Source of the DNA: Alsobacter sp045348435
Lineage (GTDB): Bacteria > Pseudomonadota > Alphaproteobacteria > Rhizobiales > Beijerinckiaceae
Length of the DNA stretch: 64,000 nucleotides
Direction of reading: 5' to 3'
Assembly (NCBI RefSeq): GCF_045348435.1
Contig: NZ_CP157484.1
Coordinates: 4,774,001 to 4,838,000, forward strand
The position numbers were made by a program, and so were the translations under genes. Under the pieces are notes generated by a model. It made no database searches. It saw only the letters and a program-made list of their open reading frames with translations, and was not told where the DNA came from. Positions 1 through 8,221 of this stretch are shown piece by piece. Each line of letters opens with the position of its first letter. Within the stretch, counting starts at the first letter, position 1.

Positions 1-183
1 GCGGTGGTCGACGGGCTCAAGGGAATTGTGAATGTCCGCTCGATCCTCGGCGCGCAGTTCGCCGGGGTCCCGCCGCTGCGCTCGCCCGACAGCGTCACCC
101 GGCTGGAGGAGGACAAGATCACGGCCTATTACGGCGCAGGCACGCTCTACGCGACCCCGGCCCGCGCGGAGCCCCTGCTGTGA
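1..183 (+). CDS. puhA: PuhA, reaction-centre H subunit (C-terminal end only)
   Basis: Only the last 60 residues are in the window. They form the cytoplasmic tail of the photosynthetic reaction-centre H subunit, which caps the L and M subunits and helps proton delivery to quinone QB. The tail carries the family pattern LEEDK..AYYGAG.LYATP..AEPLL just before the stop. The TGA at 181-183 overlaps the GTG start of puhB at 180, so the two are translationally coupled. Being first in a puh-acsF-hemA operon supports the call. The N-terminal membrane anchor lies left of the window. Confidence 0.93.
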   Translation, partial: AVVDGLKGIVNVRSILGAQFAGVPPLRSPDSVTRLEEDKITAYYGAGTLYATPARAEPLL

Positions 184-869
184 ACGCCCCGCTCCACCAC
201 CGCCCCGGCGGACCCGCCCGGCGGGCCGGGACGGGCGGCTCGCTCCCGCCCGGGGAAGTCGTCCTCTGGCACGGCTCCCCGTCCTGGCCGGGCGTGGCCC
301 GGCACGTCTTCCACATCCGCGTCTTCGCGCTGTATTTCGCCGCCCTTTGGGCCTGGCAGGCGACGATCTCCTTCGAGGACGAAGGCTTTCTCGGCGTGCT
401 GCGCACCACCGCGGTCTCGATCACCCTGTCGGCCGCGGGTCTCGGCATCCTGGCCGTGATGGCGTGGCTCGTCGCCCGGACGACCAGCTACACGATCACC
501 AGCCGGCGCGTGATCATGCAGATCGGGGTGGCGCTGCCGATGGCCGTGAACGTGCCGTTCGCCCAGGTCGAGGCCGCCGGGCTCGCCAGCCACCCGGGCG
601 GGCTTGGGGACCTGCCGCTGCGCCCCAAGGGGAAGGCCGCCTTCGGCTACATGCAGCTGTGGCCGCATGCCCGCCCGTGGCGCGTGGCCCGGCCGGAGCC
701 GATGCTGCGCTGCGTGCCGGACGCCGCGGTCGTGGCCGGCGTGCTGGCCGAAGCGCTGTCGGCCGCAAATCCCGCCCCGCCGCCCCGGATCGTCGTGGCC
801 GCCATGGCGGCTTCGGACGAGGCGGGGCTCGGATCCGCGCCGCGCATGGCCCGCGCGTCGGGCGGGTGA
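180..869 (+). CDS. puhB: PuhB, photosynthetic complex assembly protein
   Basis: A 229-residue membrane protein with a GTG start nested in the puhA stop. Two hydrophobic segments, around residues 45-60 and 78-98, precede a bacterial PH-like domain beginning TTSYTITSRRVIMQ. In Rhodobacter PuhB is an assembly factor for the reaction centre and RC-LH1 complex; that role is taken from the family. Its place between puhA and puhC is the standard alphaproteobacterial order. The last 30 residues are Ala/Pro-rich and probably unstructured. Confidence 0.9.
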   Translation: MNAPLHHRPGGPARRAGTGGSLPPGEVVLWHGSPSWPGVARHVFHIRVFALYFAALWAWQATISFEDEGFLGVLRTTAVSITLSAAGLGILAVMAWLVARTTSYTITSRRVIMQIGVALPMAVNVPFAQVEAAGLASHPGGLGDLPLRPKGKAAFGYMQLWPHARPWRVARPEPMLRCVPDAAVVAGVLAEALSAANPAPPPRIVVAAMAASDEAGLGSAPRMARASGG

Positions 870-880
870 GGAGGAGCGTC

Positions 881-1342
881 ATGACCGCCACGCCATCGGA
901 TCGCCAGGCGCTCCCCACCCCGATCCTGCTCGCCGCGGGAGCGCTGATCGGCGCGACCCTGCTGGCGACCGCCTTCGGGCGGTGGACGGACCTGGGCGTC
1001 ACGCGCCTCGCCCCCAGCAGGCCCGTGTCGGAGGTCGACCTGCGCTTCGCGGACCGGCCGGACGGCGGCGTCGCCGTCACGGTGATCGGGAGGACCCGCG
1101 AGGAGCGCATCCTCGCGCCGGGCGGCGACGGCTTCCTGCGCGCCACGGTGCGGGGCCTCGTCCGCGAGCGCCGGCGCGAGGGCCTGGGCGACGAGACGCC
1201 CTTCCATCTCACCCGCTGGAGCGACGGCGCGCTGTCCCTGACGGACCCCGCCACGCGCCGGCGCGTCAGCCTGGAGGCCTTCGGCCCCACCAACGCGCAG
1301 GTCTTCGCAAACATGATGCCGACCGGAGAGGACGCACGATGA
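881..1342 (+). CDS. puhC: PuhC, photosynthetic complex assembly protein
   Basis: A 153-residue protein with one N-terminal membrane helix (about residues 13-30) and a soluble, presumably periplasmic domain. It matches PuhC in size, topology and position; PuhC is needed for efficient RC-LH1 assembly. The start at 881 is preceded by GAGGAG (871-876) at good spacing, which decides it over a longer in-frame extension that would run back through puhB. The ORF ends four bases into the next gene (ATGA overlap at 1339-1342). Confidence 0.88.
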   Translation: MTATPSDRQALPTPILLAAGALIGATLLATAFGRWTDLGVTRLAPSRPVSEVDLRFADRPDGGVAVTVIGRTREERILAPGGDGFLRATVRGLVRERRREGLGDETPFHLTRWSDGALSLTDPATRRRVSLEAFGPTNAQVFANMMPTGEDAR

Positions 1343-1647
1343 CCCACGGATTCTTCGCACGGACCGTGCTGGAGGCGCCTTGCACGATCGAGATCGAGCA
1401 GACGGCCGAGAGCCTCCACGCCCATGTGACGCTGGACGGCGACATCGAGATCCGGCCGGGCGACGAGGTGCTGGTGCACGACGCCCCGACCGAGGCCGAG
1501 GTGCCGTTCGGCGAACGCGCCACCTTCCGGCGCACCGCCACGGTGGTGCGCGCCTCCACGCTGGAGCGCTTCTGGACGAAGCTCACCGGCAACCTGGAAT
1601 TCTACGAACTTTACGACGTCAGCTTCACGGAAAGGATGCGGCTATGA
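1339..1647 (+). CDS. bciE: BciE-like cyclase accessory protein
   Basis: A 102-residue soluble protein between puhC and acsF, overlapping both by 4 bp (ATGA). Alphaproteobacteria carry a small gene exactly here. Its Rhodobacter sphaeroides representative was shown to be required by the alphaproteobacterial form of the aerobic Mg-protoporphyrin ester cyclase and named BciE. The call here rests on position, size and tight coupling to acsF, not on a diagnostic motif. The sequence has an acidic beta-rich N-terminal half (DIEIRPGDEVLVHDAP) and a Phe/Tyr-rich end. Confidence 0.72.
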   Translation: MTHGFFARTVLEAPCTIEIEQTAESLHAHVTLDGDIEIRPGDEVLVHDAPTEAEVPFGERATFRRTATVVRASTLERFWTKLTGNLEFYELYDVSFTERMRL

Positions 1648-2711
1648 ACGCTCCCGCGCGCAACGCTTCCCTCAACGAATCGACCCGGCTGGCCCAGGAG
1701 AACACGGTTCTCAGCCCGCGCTTCTACACCACCGACTTCGCCGAGATGGACCGCACCAACGTGGAATCCGTCCGGCAGGAATGGGACCTGCTGATCGCCG
1801 AGCTGAAGAGCGACCCCAACCGCCGCCACTTCGTCCGCAACGAGGAGTTCGACGCCTTCCGGCTGGAGGACCTGCCGGAGGACCTGCGCAAGGAGTTCCT
1901 CGACTTCCTTGTGAGTTCCATCACAGCGGAATTCTCCGGCTGCGTGCTCTATGCGGAGATGAGGAAGCGGGCCAAGAACCCCGACATGCGCGACCTCTTC
2001 GGCCTGATGAGCCGGGACGAGGCGCGTCACGCCGGATTCATCAACGACACGCTGAAGGACTTCGGCGTCGGCGTCGATCTCGGCTTCCTGACCAAGGCCA
2101 AGAAATACACCTTCTTCAAGCCGAAATTCATCTTCTACGCCACGTACCTGTCCGAGAAGATCGGATATTCGCGCTACATCACGATCTTCCGCGAGCTGGA
2201 GAAGCATCCCGAGCGTCGCATCCACCCGATCTTCAAATGGTTCGAGAAGTGGTGCAACGACGAGTTCCGCCACGGCGAGGCCTTCGCTCTGCTCATGCGC
2301 GCCAACCCGCACCTCCTGCAAGGCGTCAACGCCTACTGGATCAAGTTCTTCGTGCTGGCCGTCTACGCCACCATGTATGTGCGCGACCATTCGCGCCCCG
2401 CCTTCCACAAGGCGCTGGGCGTCGACCCGACGGACTATGACTTCCGCGTCTTCGAGATCTGCTCGGAGAACTCCCGCCAGGTCTTCCCGATGACGCTCGA
2501 CATCGACGATCCGCGCTTCCGCGCCGGCTTCGACCGGTTGTGGCGGATCGCCCAGGGCATCGAGGACGCCAAGGCCCGCGGCGGCGTGTTCGGGCTCGCC
2601 AAGCGCGCCGCGCTCACGGCCGCGGCCGCGCTCGTCTTCGCGCGGCTCTACGCGATCCCGGCGAAATGGCACGCCATGCCGGCGCAGATCCGCCTGGCCC
2701 CGGTCTGGTAG
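1644..2711 (+). CDS. acsF: AcsF, aerobic Mg-protoporphyrin IX monomethyl ester cyclase
   Basis: The catalytic di-iron subunit (355 aa) of the oxygen-dependent cyclase, which forms ring E of (bacterio)chlorophyll to give divinyl protochlorophyllide. The carboxylate-bridged di-iron motifs are visible: E96 in TAEFSG with DEARH at 125-129, and DEFRH at 206-210. The ATG overlaps the preceding stop by 4 bp. AcsF makes bacteriochlorophyll synthesis possible in air, and no anaerobic BchE is seen in this window. A short hydrophobic stretch near residues 325-340 may associate with the membrane. Confidence 0.97.
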   Translation: MNAPARNASLNESTRLAQENTVLSPRFYTTDFAEMDRTNVESVRQEWDLLIAELKSDPNRRHFVRNEEFDAFRLEDLPEDLRKEFLDFLVSSITAEFSGCVLYAEMRKRAKNPDMRDLFGLMSRDEARHAGFINDTLKDFGVGVDLGFLTKAKKYTFFKPKFIFYATYLSEKIGYSRYITIFRELEKHPERRIHPIFKWFEKWCNDEFRHGEAFALLMRANPHLLQGVNAYWIKFFVLAVYATMYVRDHSRPAFHKALGVDPTDYDFRVFEICSENSRQVFPMTLDIDDPRFRAGFDRLWRIAQGIEDAKARGGVFGLAKRAALTAAAALVFARLYAIPAKWHAMPAQIRLAPVW

Positions 2712-2720
2712 GAGCCGCCC

Positions 2721-3608
2721 GTGTGGGATCTCGCCCCGCCCGCCCTCCTGGCCGTCTTCGCCTGGTGGTTCAGCACGGGCCTGATCCTGTTCCTGGACCG
2801 GCTCCCCGCGCGCACCTTCCCGTGGAGCATGGCGGGCGCCACCCTGGTGCTGGCCGCCGGCTTCCATGGCCTGTGGCGCAGCGCCGATGACGCCAGCGTC
2901 TGGGGCGCCTGCGTGGCGTTCCTGTCGAGCGTCGGCGTCTGGGCCTGGCTGGAGACGAGCTTCCTGATGGGCTACGTCACCGGCCCGCGGCGCATCCCTC
3001 CCCCGCCCGGCGCGGCAGGATGGAGGCTCTTCCGGTTGGCGGTCCAGACCGTCATCCACCACGAGCTGGCGGTCCTGGCCGCCGCGATCGCGGTCGCCTG
3101 GCTCACCGTCGGCCACCCCAATCCGTATGGGCTCTGGGCCTTCCTGGCCATTTGGGCGATGAAGCTCAGCGCCAAGCTGAACATCCACTGGGGCGCCCGC
3201 AATCTCGGCGAGCATCTCCTGCCCGATCACCTGGCCTATCTGCGCGGCTACTTCACCCGCCGGGCCATGAACCCGCTCTTTCCCGTCTCCATCGCGGCGG
3301 CGGCCGGCGCCGCGGCCTGGTTCGCCGCCCAGGCGGTCGCGCCCGAGGCCGCGCCCTTCCAGGCCGCGGGCAGCGTCATGGTGGCGGCCCTGTTCTGCCT
3401 CGCGGCCTTCGAGCACGTGCTGCTCTTCATTCCGCTGCCCGCCGGCGCGGCCTGGGCGATGGGCTTCGCCCCGGCCGTCGCCCGTGAGCCCGGTTCCGAC
3501 CATCCCTCGCCCGCCGCCCCGCAGTCGCGCCTCCTGGGCGCGCCGCGGCGGACCCGTCCTTTCCTCGACGTCGAACCGCGCCTGCCGGCCGCACGGAGAT
3601 CGCCATGA
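2721..3608 (+). CDS. puhE: PuhE, photosynthetic complex assembly membrane protein
   Basis: A 295-residue polytopic membrane protein with about seven hydrophobic segments. It matches the PuhE family (photosynthetic complex assembly protein 2), which modulates bacteriochlorophyll supply and RC-LH1 assembly in Rhodobacter. It starts with GTG at 2721, ten bases after acsF, with GGAG at 2711-2714. Its stop TGA overlaps the ATG of hemA. The final 45 residues are polar and Pro/Arg-rich, longer than the hydrophobic core needs and probably unstructured. Confidence 0.88.
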   Translation: MWDLAPPALLAVFAWWFSTGLILFLDRLPARTFPWSMAGATLVLAAGFHGLWRSADDASVWGACVAFLSSVGVWAWLETSFLMGYVTGPRRIPPPPGAAGWRLFRLAVQTVIHHELAVLAAAIAVAWLTVGHPNPYGLWAFLAIWAMKLSAKLNIHWGARNLGEHLLPDHLAYLRGYFTRRAMNPLFPVSIAAAAGAAAWFAAQAVAPEAAPFQAAGSVMVAALFCLAAFEHVLLFIPLPAGAAWAMGFAPAVAREPGSDHPSPAAPQSRLLGAPRRTRPFLDVEPRLPAARRSP

Positions 3609-4816
3609 ACTACGAAGGTTTCTTCCAGCAAAAGCTTGACGCCCTGCGCCGGGAAGGCCGCTACCGGGTCTTCGCCGAACTCGAGCGCAAGGCCGGCGCC
3701 TTCCCGAGCGCGACGCTGCACAGCGACCCCGCCGCCCCGACCGTCACGGTCTGGTGCTCGAACGACTATCTCGGCATGGGCCAGCATGCGGACGTGCTCG
3801 CCGCCATGCATGACGCGCTCGACCGCTGCGGCGCCGGCGCCGGCGGCACCCGCAACATCTCCGGCACCAATCACGAGCACGTGCTGCTGGAGCGCGAACT
3901 GGCCGACCTGCACGGCAAGGAGGCGGCGCTGCTCTTCACCTCCGGCTACGTCTCCAACTGGGCGGCCCTCGGCACCCTGGCGTCGCAGATCCCCGGCTGC
4001 GTGGTGCTGTCGGACGAGGGCAACCACGCCTCCATGATCGAGGGAATCCGGCACAGCCGGGCCGAGCGCCACATCTTCCGCCACAGCGATCCGGAGGACC
4101 TGGACCGCAAGCTGGCCCAGCTCGATCCCAAGGCGCCCAAGCTGGTGGCCTTCGAATCCGTCTACTCCATGGACGGCGACATCGCTCCCATCGCCGAGCT
4201 CTGCGACGTCGCCGACGCGCATGGGGCGATGACCTATCTGGACGAGGTTCACGCCGTGGGCATGTACGGCCCGCGCGGCGGCGGCATCGCCGAGCGCGAG
4301 GGCGTCGCCCATCGGCTCACCGTCATCGAGGGCACGCTCGGCAAGGCGTTCGCCGTCATGGGCGGCTATATCGCGGCCTCGCATGCGCTCTGCGACTTCG
4401 TGCGCAGCTTCGCGTCGGGCTTCATCTTCACCACCGCGCTGCCGCCGGCGGTCGCGGCGGGCGCCGCCGCCAGCATCCGCCATCTGAAGCGGAGCGGCGC
4501 CGAGCGCGCCATGCAGCAGGATCGGGTGGCGCAGGTGCGCCGCCGCCTCGACGCGGCCGGCATCCCCCATCTGCGCAACGACAGCCACATCGTCCCCGTG
4601 ATGGTGGGCGACGCCGCCCAGTGCAAGCGCATCAGCGACATCCTGCTCGAGCAGTGGGGCGTCTACGTCCAGCCCATCAACTACCCGACCGTCCCGCGCG
4701 GGACCGAGCGGCTGCGCATCACGCCCTCGCCGCTCCACACCGACGCCGACATCGACCACCTCCTGGCGGCGCTGACCACGATCTGGGCCGAGATCGGCCT
4801 GAAGCGCGCGGCGTGA
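3605..4816 (+). CDS. hemA: HemA, 5-aminolevulinate synthase
   Basis: A PLP enzyme of 403 aa that condenses glycine and succinyl-CoA to 5-aminolevulinate, the first step of the C4 tetrapyrrole pathway. The fold-type I signature is complete: GTRNISGT near residue 81, DEVHAVG at 213-219, and the Schiff-base lysine K247 in EGTLGKAF. It is the last gene of the puh operon and overlaps puhE by 4 bp. A PGC-linked hemA probably boosts precursor supply for bacteriochlorophyll, and a second hemA elsewhere is common. A tandem stop-codon repeat and a strong terminator follow. Confidence 0.97.
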   Translation: MNYEGFFQQKLDALRREGRYRVFAELERKAGAFPSATLHSDPAAPTVTVWCSNDYLGMGQHADVLAAMHDALDRCGAGAGGTRNISGTNHEHVLLERELADLHGKEAALLFTSGYVSNWAALGTLASQIPGCVVLSDEGNHASMIEGIRHSRAERHIFRHSDPEDLDRKLAQLDPKAPKLVAFESVYSMDGDIAPIAELCDVADAHGAMTYLDEVHAVGMYGPRGGGIAEREGVAHRLTVIEGTLGKAFAVMGGYIAASHALCDFVRSFASGFIFTTALPPAVAAGAAASIRHLKRSGAERAMQQDRVAQVRRRLDAAGIPHLRNDSHIVPVMVGDAAQCKRISDILLEQWGVYVQPINYPTVPRGTERLRITPSPLHTDADIDHLLAALTTIWAEIGLKRAA

Positions 4817-4864
4817 GCCGCCCAGCGGCCTGAGCCGCCCAGCGGCCTGAGCCGCCGAGCGGCA
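4814..4864. repeat. 17-bp direct repeat, three copies, after hemA
   Basis: Three head-to-tail copies of TGAGCCGCCCAGCGGCC start at 4814, 4831 and 4848; the third is slightly diverged. The first TGA is the hemA stop codon. Because 17 is not a multiple of three, the copies put a TGA in each reading frame. Each unit can also fold into a small GCCGC/GCGGC hairpin. Confidence 0.85.
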
Positions 4865-4890
4865 GGCGCCCACCAGCCCACCAACCCTTC

Positions 4891-4927
4891 AGCCCGGCGG
4901 AAGCGACAAGCTCCGCCGGGCTCTTTC
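4891..4927 (+). terminator. Rho-independent terminator of the puh-acsF-hemA operon
   Basis: An 11-bp GC-rich stem, AGCCCGGCGGA (4891-4901) pairing with TCCGCCGGGCT (4912-4922), has a 10-nt loop and is followed by CTTTCGTC. It lies 75 bp past hemA and faces the oppositely oriented puf terminator. Confidence 0.85.
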
Positions 4928-4975
4928 GTCGCGCTGGCGCGGCCGGCGCGTGGCCCGGCTGGGGCGAAGCCGAAT

Positions 4976-5007
4976 CGAAAAGGGGAGGAGCTGTTGGCTC
5001 CTCCCCT
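4976..5007 (-). terminator. Rho-independent terminator of the puf superoperon
   Basis: Read on the minus strand, stem AGGGGAGGAGC (5007-4997) pairs with GCTCCTCCCCT (4991-4981) across a 5-nt loop, then TTTTCG. It starts 26 bp after the pufC stop, as expected for the end of the crtEF-bchCXYZ-pufQBALMC transcript. Confidence 0.9.
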
Positions 5008-5032
5008 GTGGTGGTCGCGCTCCCGGGACGGC

Positions 5033-6079
5033 TTAGGGCGTGGGCGCGTGGCCGGCGCCGAGCTCGGGATAGTCCTTGATCATGCTGGCGCCATAGAGCG
5101 GCTTGTTCAGGCCCTGGTGGCAGGTCGCGCAGTTGGCTTTCGGCGCGTCGCCGAGCACGCCCAGGCGGTTCGGCGGATAGGTGGGCTTCAGCGGGTCGAG
5201 ATACTGCGCGTTGAGGTCGCGCACCATCTGGATCCCGTGCCAGGCCGTCACGCGCTGCGGCGTGCTCTGCTGCCACTGCGAGAAGGCCCGGCTGTTGTGG
5301 CAGAAGGTGCAGTTCACGCCCAGTCCCTCGGACATGTGCATCATCAGCGAGTAGGTCTGCTCGGTCTGCTTGATGGTCTTGCCCTTGCCCTCGGGCAGCG
5401 CCGTGGTGGAGACCACGCGGATGTTCTCGGTGTCGCGCAGCGAGCCGCCGATCAGCAGGTTGTCGATCGCCGTATAGGGCAGCGACGACATTCCGGCCGC
5501 CTTCGAGGCGACGTTCTGGCCCTGGCGGTCGGCCGCAAAGCCGTTGGCGTGCGCCGGGCCGGGGTTGTTGTACCAGACATAGCGGGGAACCGGATTGCCG
5601 CGGTGGCAGGTGTAGCAGGTGACCCCGGTCTCGGCGACATGGGCCTTCCAGTCGTTGTTGATGGCCCGCGTCATCTGGAACATGCGGCGCGCCACCGTCT
5701 TGGTGTAGAGGCCGTCATCCGCCAGGTTCTCGACATTGTGGCAGTAGGCGCAGCCCTGCTCGGGCGCGACCCACTCGGTGATCGACAGCATCACCCGGTT
5801 GAACTGGTCGGTGGTGAGGTCGGTCAGCACCTTGACGTTCTGGTACTCGGTGGTGGCCAGCGGGCCGCCGGCGGGCGCCTGCTCGCTGGCCTCCGGGACC
5901 ACGTTGGCGGCCTTGAGGCGCGCCTGCTCGGAGGGCGCCACGTTCTGCTCCATGGCGAGGCCGCGGAAGCCGAGCTGCGCCGATCGGATCGGCGGCCGCA
6001 CCCAGCCCGCCGTGAGCGCCATGGCTCCGGTGAGCAGGACCGCGGCGACGACCGCCGCGAGGGAGAGGATCGTTCTCAT
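5033..6079 (-). CDS. pufC: PufC, tetraheme cytochrome subunit of the reaction centre
   Basis: Periplasmic tetraheme cytochrome c (348 aa) that re-reduces the photo-oxidised special pair. Four CxxCH sites are present: CAYCH, CYTCH, CTFCH and CATCH. The N-terminal segment (about residues 4-28) is hydrophobic with no lipobox cysteine, so it is probably a retained signal anchor rather than the diacylglycerol anchor of Blastochloris viridis. The start at 6079 overlaps the pufM stop (ATGA); a longer upstream frame would run through pufM and is rejected. Confidence 0.96.
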   Translation of the reverse strand: MRTILSLAAVVAAVLLTGAMALTAGWVRPPIRSAQLGFRGLAMEQNVAPSEQARLKAANVVPEASEQAPAGGPLATTEYQNVKVLTDLTTDQFNRVMLSITEWVAPEQGCAYCHNVENLADDGLYTKTVARRMFQMTRAINNDWKAHVAETGVTCYTCHRGNPVPRYVWYNNPGPAHANGFAADRQGQNVASKAAGMSSLPYTAIDNLLIGGSLRDTENIRVVSTTALPEGKGKTIKQTEQTYSLMMHMSEGLGVNCTFCHNSRAFSQWQQSTPQRVTAWHGIQMVRDLNAQYLDPLKPTYPPNRLGVLGDAPKANCATCHQGLNKPLYGASMIKDYPELGAGHAPTP

Positions 6080-7056
6080 TTCGTGACCCCGCTGAGTGCG
6101 GCCGGATCGAGGACGGGGGCGAAGACCTGAGGGTAGCTGGGCGCGACGCCGTGCTTGACGGCCCACAGATACCAGTTGTCCACCACCGTGCCGGTGAGCA
6201 GGATTCCGATGCCCCCCGTGAGCGGGCACAGCACCGCGAACCACCACGCCCAGCGATGGATCGACTCCATCGTGGCGTTGAAGCCCATGGTCCAGCGCCA
6301 GAACAGGGCGGCGCGTTCAGACGCCGTGCCCCGGTCGTAGATCTGCTCGATCTCGCGCTCGCCGCCATACCGCCCGACGGCCAGGATCGTGGCCCCATGC
6401 ATGGCGAACAGAAGCGTCGCGCCATACAGGAAGACGATCGAGAGCATGTGGAACGGGTTGTAGAAGAGGTTGCCGTAGCGGATCGAGAAGGCCGCGGTCC
6501 AGTCCAGATGCGGGAAGATGCCGAAAGGCACCGCCTCGCCCCAGTTGCCCATCAGGATCGGGCGGATGAAGCCCAGCACCAGATAGAGCCAGATCGCCGC
6601 CGCGAAGGCCCAGGCCACATGCGTGCCCATGCCGAGCGCCCGGGCCCGCCGGTAGGTCCGCAGCCACCACAGGAGGATCGAGGTAGTGAGGAAGAAGCCG
6701 GCCATCAGCCACCAGCCGCCTTCGGCGAGCGGGGGCAGGATGCGCAGCCCGTATTCCGGGCGCGGCGGCTCCAGGGCGAGCCACGGCAGCTGCCGGAGGA
6801 ACTGAACCGGATCCCAGTTCACCGACGCCCACATGTTGAGCCCGATGATCTCGAAGGCGATCAGCCCGCAGACCAGCGACAGGCTGCCCAGAAAGCCCAG
6901 ATAGATCGGACCGATCTGGGCGTTGCCGACCTTGCCGGCCCAGTATTCGTAGGAGGGCACGCCCGACCGGGCGGCGTTGCCGCGCTTGAGCGGAACGCCG
7001 AGCTCGGGAGCCGCGCGGAGCTGCACCTGCGTGAAAATGTTCTGGTACTCGGGCAT
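6076..7056 (-). CDS. pufM: PufM, reaction-centre M subunit
   Basis: A 326-residue reaction-centre M protein with five transmembrane helices. The ligand positions are recognisable: histidine in NPFHMLS for the special-pair bacteriochlorophyll, AMHGATI and ESIHRWAWW for the non-heme iron, and an intervening glutamate in GGEREIEQ. With L it binds the bacteriochlorophylls, bacteriopheophytins, quinones and iron of the charge-separation core. It is 16 bp after pufL and overlaps pufC. The extended C-terminus is usual where a PufC subunit is present. Confidence 0.97.
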   Translation of the reverse strand: MPEYQNIFTQVQLRAAPELGVPLKRGNAARSGVPSYEYWAGKVGNAQIGPIYLGFLGSLSLVCGLIAFEIIGLNMWASVNWDPVQFLRQLPWLALEPPRPEYGLRILPPLAEGGWWLMAGFFLTTSILLWWLRTYRRARALGMGTHVAWAFAAAIWLYLVLGFIRPILMGNWGEAVPFGIFPHLDWTAAFSIRYGNLFYNPFHMLSIVFLYGATLLFAMHGATILAVGRYGGEREIEQIYDRGTASERAALFWRWTMGFNATMESIHRWAWWFAVLCPLTGGIGILLTGTVVDNWYLWAVKHGVAPSYPQVFAPVLDPAALSGVTK

Positions 7057-7072
7057 GGATGCCCCCTTCGTC

Positions 7073-7897
7073 TCAGCGCCAGATCGGGAGATTGAGCCAC
7101 CAGGTCCACCACTCCGGCCAGCCGCGGGTCCAGAACGGTCCGCTGATGATGATGCAGACCGCGCTCCAGAACCCGGCCGAGAGGGCCAGGAACAGGCCGA
7201 GCCGGTGGATGCCCAGCGTTCCGATGGAGTAGCCGATGGTGTCGCGGAAGAACGTGTCTTCGTATTCCGGCGTCTTCACGGTCTCGCCCGGCGCCGGATT
7301 GGTCGCCGACAGGATCAGCGCACCATGCAGCGAGAGCGCCAAGGTGGTCGTGAAGAAGAACGTCACGGCCAGCATGTGCGCCGGATTGTAATGGAAGTGG
7401 AGATACTGGTAGCCGGTGTTCGACACCCAGTCGAGATGGCTGATGATGCCGTACGGGAAGCCGTGTCCCCAGGCGCCCAGCAGGACGGGCCTGATCACCA
7501 CGAGCGACACATAGGCGAAGATCGCCACCGAGAACGCGAAGGGAACGTGGTAGCCGATGCCGAGCTTGCGGCAGATCTCCACCTCGCGCAGCGCCCAGGA
7601 GGCGAACGCCCCGATGGCGCAGAAGGTGATGAGCTGCCAGAGCCCGCCCTCCTTCAGCGGCGCGAAGGCGAGGCCGTATTTCAGGTCCGGCGGCGCGATG
7701 TTGATCTGCCACAGGTTCCAGGTCGGCCCGAGCGCCGCCCCATAGACGATCAGCGCCGTGCCGAGCGCCGCAAAGAAGATCGTGGTGACGCCGAAAAAGC
7801 CCACATAAAAGGGCCCGATCCAGAAATCGAAGAGGTCGCCGCCGATCAGGGTGCCGCCGCGCACGCGGTATTTTCGTTCGAAGCTCAGCATGGCCAT
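7073..7897 (-). CDS. pufL: PufL, reaction-centre L subunit
   Basis: A 274-residue L subunit opening MAMLSFERKYRVRGGT, nearly identical in pattern to characterised PufL proteins, which supports the start at 7897. HLDWVSNTG, NPAHML, LSLHGAL and GIHRLG provide the accessory chlorophyll, special-pair and iron-ligand histidines. Five transmembrane helices are evident. A 126-bp gap with a potential hairpin separates it from pufA, the place where puf mRNA decay is differentially controlled in Rhodobacter. Confidence 0.97.
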   Translation of the reverse strand: MAMLSFERKYRVRGGTLIGGDLFDFWIGPFYVGFFGVTTIFFAALGTALIVYGAALGPTWNLWQINIAPPDLKYGLAFAPLKEGGLWQLITFCAIGAFASWALREVEICRKLGIGYHVPFAFSVAIFAYVSLVVIRPVLLGAWGHGFPYGIISHLDWVSNTGYQYLHFHYNPAHMLAVTFFFTTTLALSLHGALILSATNPAPGETVKTPEYEDTFFRDTIGYSIGTLGIHRLGLFLALSAGFWSAVCIIISGPFWTRGWPEWWTWWLNLPIWR

Positions 7898-7962
7898 CGC
7901 AGGTGTCCTCCACGCGGCGCCGTGGGTTTCGGGCGTTCAGGGCTCGGGGGGAGCGAATTCAA

Positions 7963-7994
7963 GCTGCGGCCGGATCCGAGGACCCGCCCGCAGC
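7963..7994 (-). promoter_or_regulatory. pufA-pufL intercistronic hairpin
   Basis: A 7-bp stem GCTGCGG/CCGCAGC (7963-7969 with 7988-7994), with extra internal pairing, lies between pufA and pufL. Intercistronic hairpins at this spot protect the 3' end of pufBA mRNA in Rhodobacter, so antenna transcripts outnumber reaction-centre ones. The function here is inferred from position. Confidence 0.5.
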
Positions 7995-8023
7995 GTGGGC
8001 CGCGCGAGGCGACCCGGGATCGT

Positions 8024-8209
8024 TCAGGCCGGCAGGACGAGCTGGACGACGGGCGCGAGGCCCTGCACCGCGCGACGCGGACCTTCCAGCCAGTTGAACC
8101 GGTCCGTGCTGAGCAGGATGAAATGGATCAGCAGGGCCAGGATGAACAGGAAGGTGAAGAGCGCCACGAGCGTGCGACGCGGATCGAAAAGGAGCCAGAC
8201 TTTCCACAT
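8024..8209 (-). CDS. pufA: PufA, LH1 antenna alpha polypeptide
   Basis: A 61-residue single-helix light-harvesting 1 alpha subunit. It begins MWKVWLLFDPRR and has the bacteriochlorophyll-ligating histidine H29 (LALLIHF) and the STDRFNWL motif after the helix. It pairs with PufB to form the ring around the reaction centre. It is 12 bp downstream of pufB, in the usual B-A order. Confidence 0.95.
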   Translation of the reverse strand: MWKVWLLFDPRRTLVALFTFLFILALLIHFILLSTDRFNWLEGPRRAVQGLAPVVQLVLPA

Positions 8210-8221
8210 GCGACGGTCCTC

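Noticed and set aside
4814..4864. CRISPR-like repeat
   Set aside because: The 17-bp units are contiguous with no spacers and no cas genes are present in the window.
6080..6247. N-terminal extension of pufC
   Set aside because: The extra residues come from a second frame of pufM; the signal-anchor start at 6079 and ATGA overlap fit PufC.
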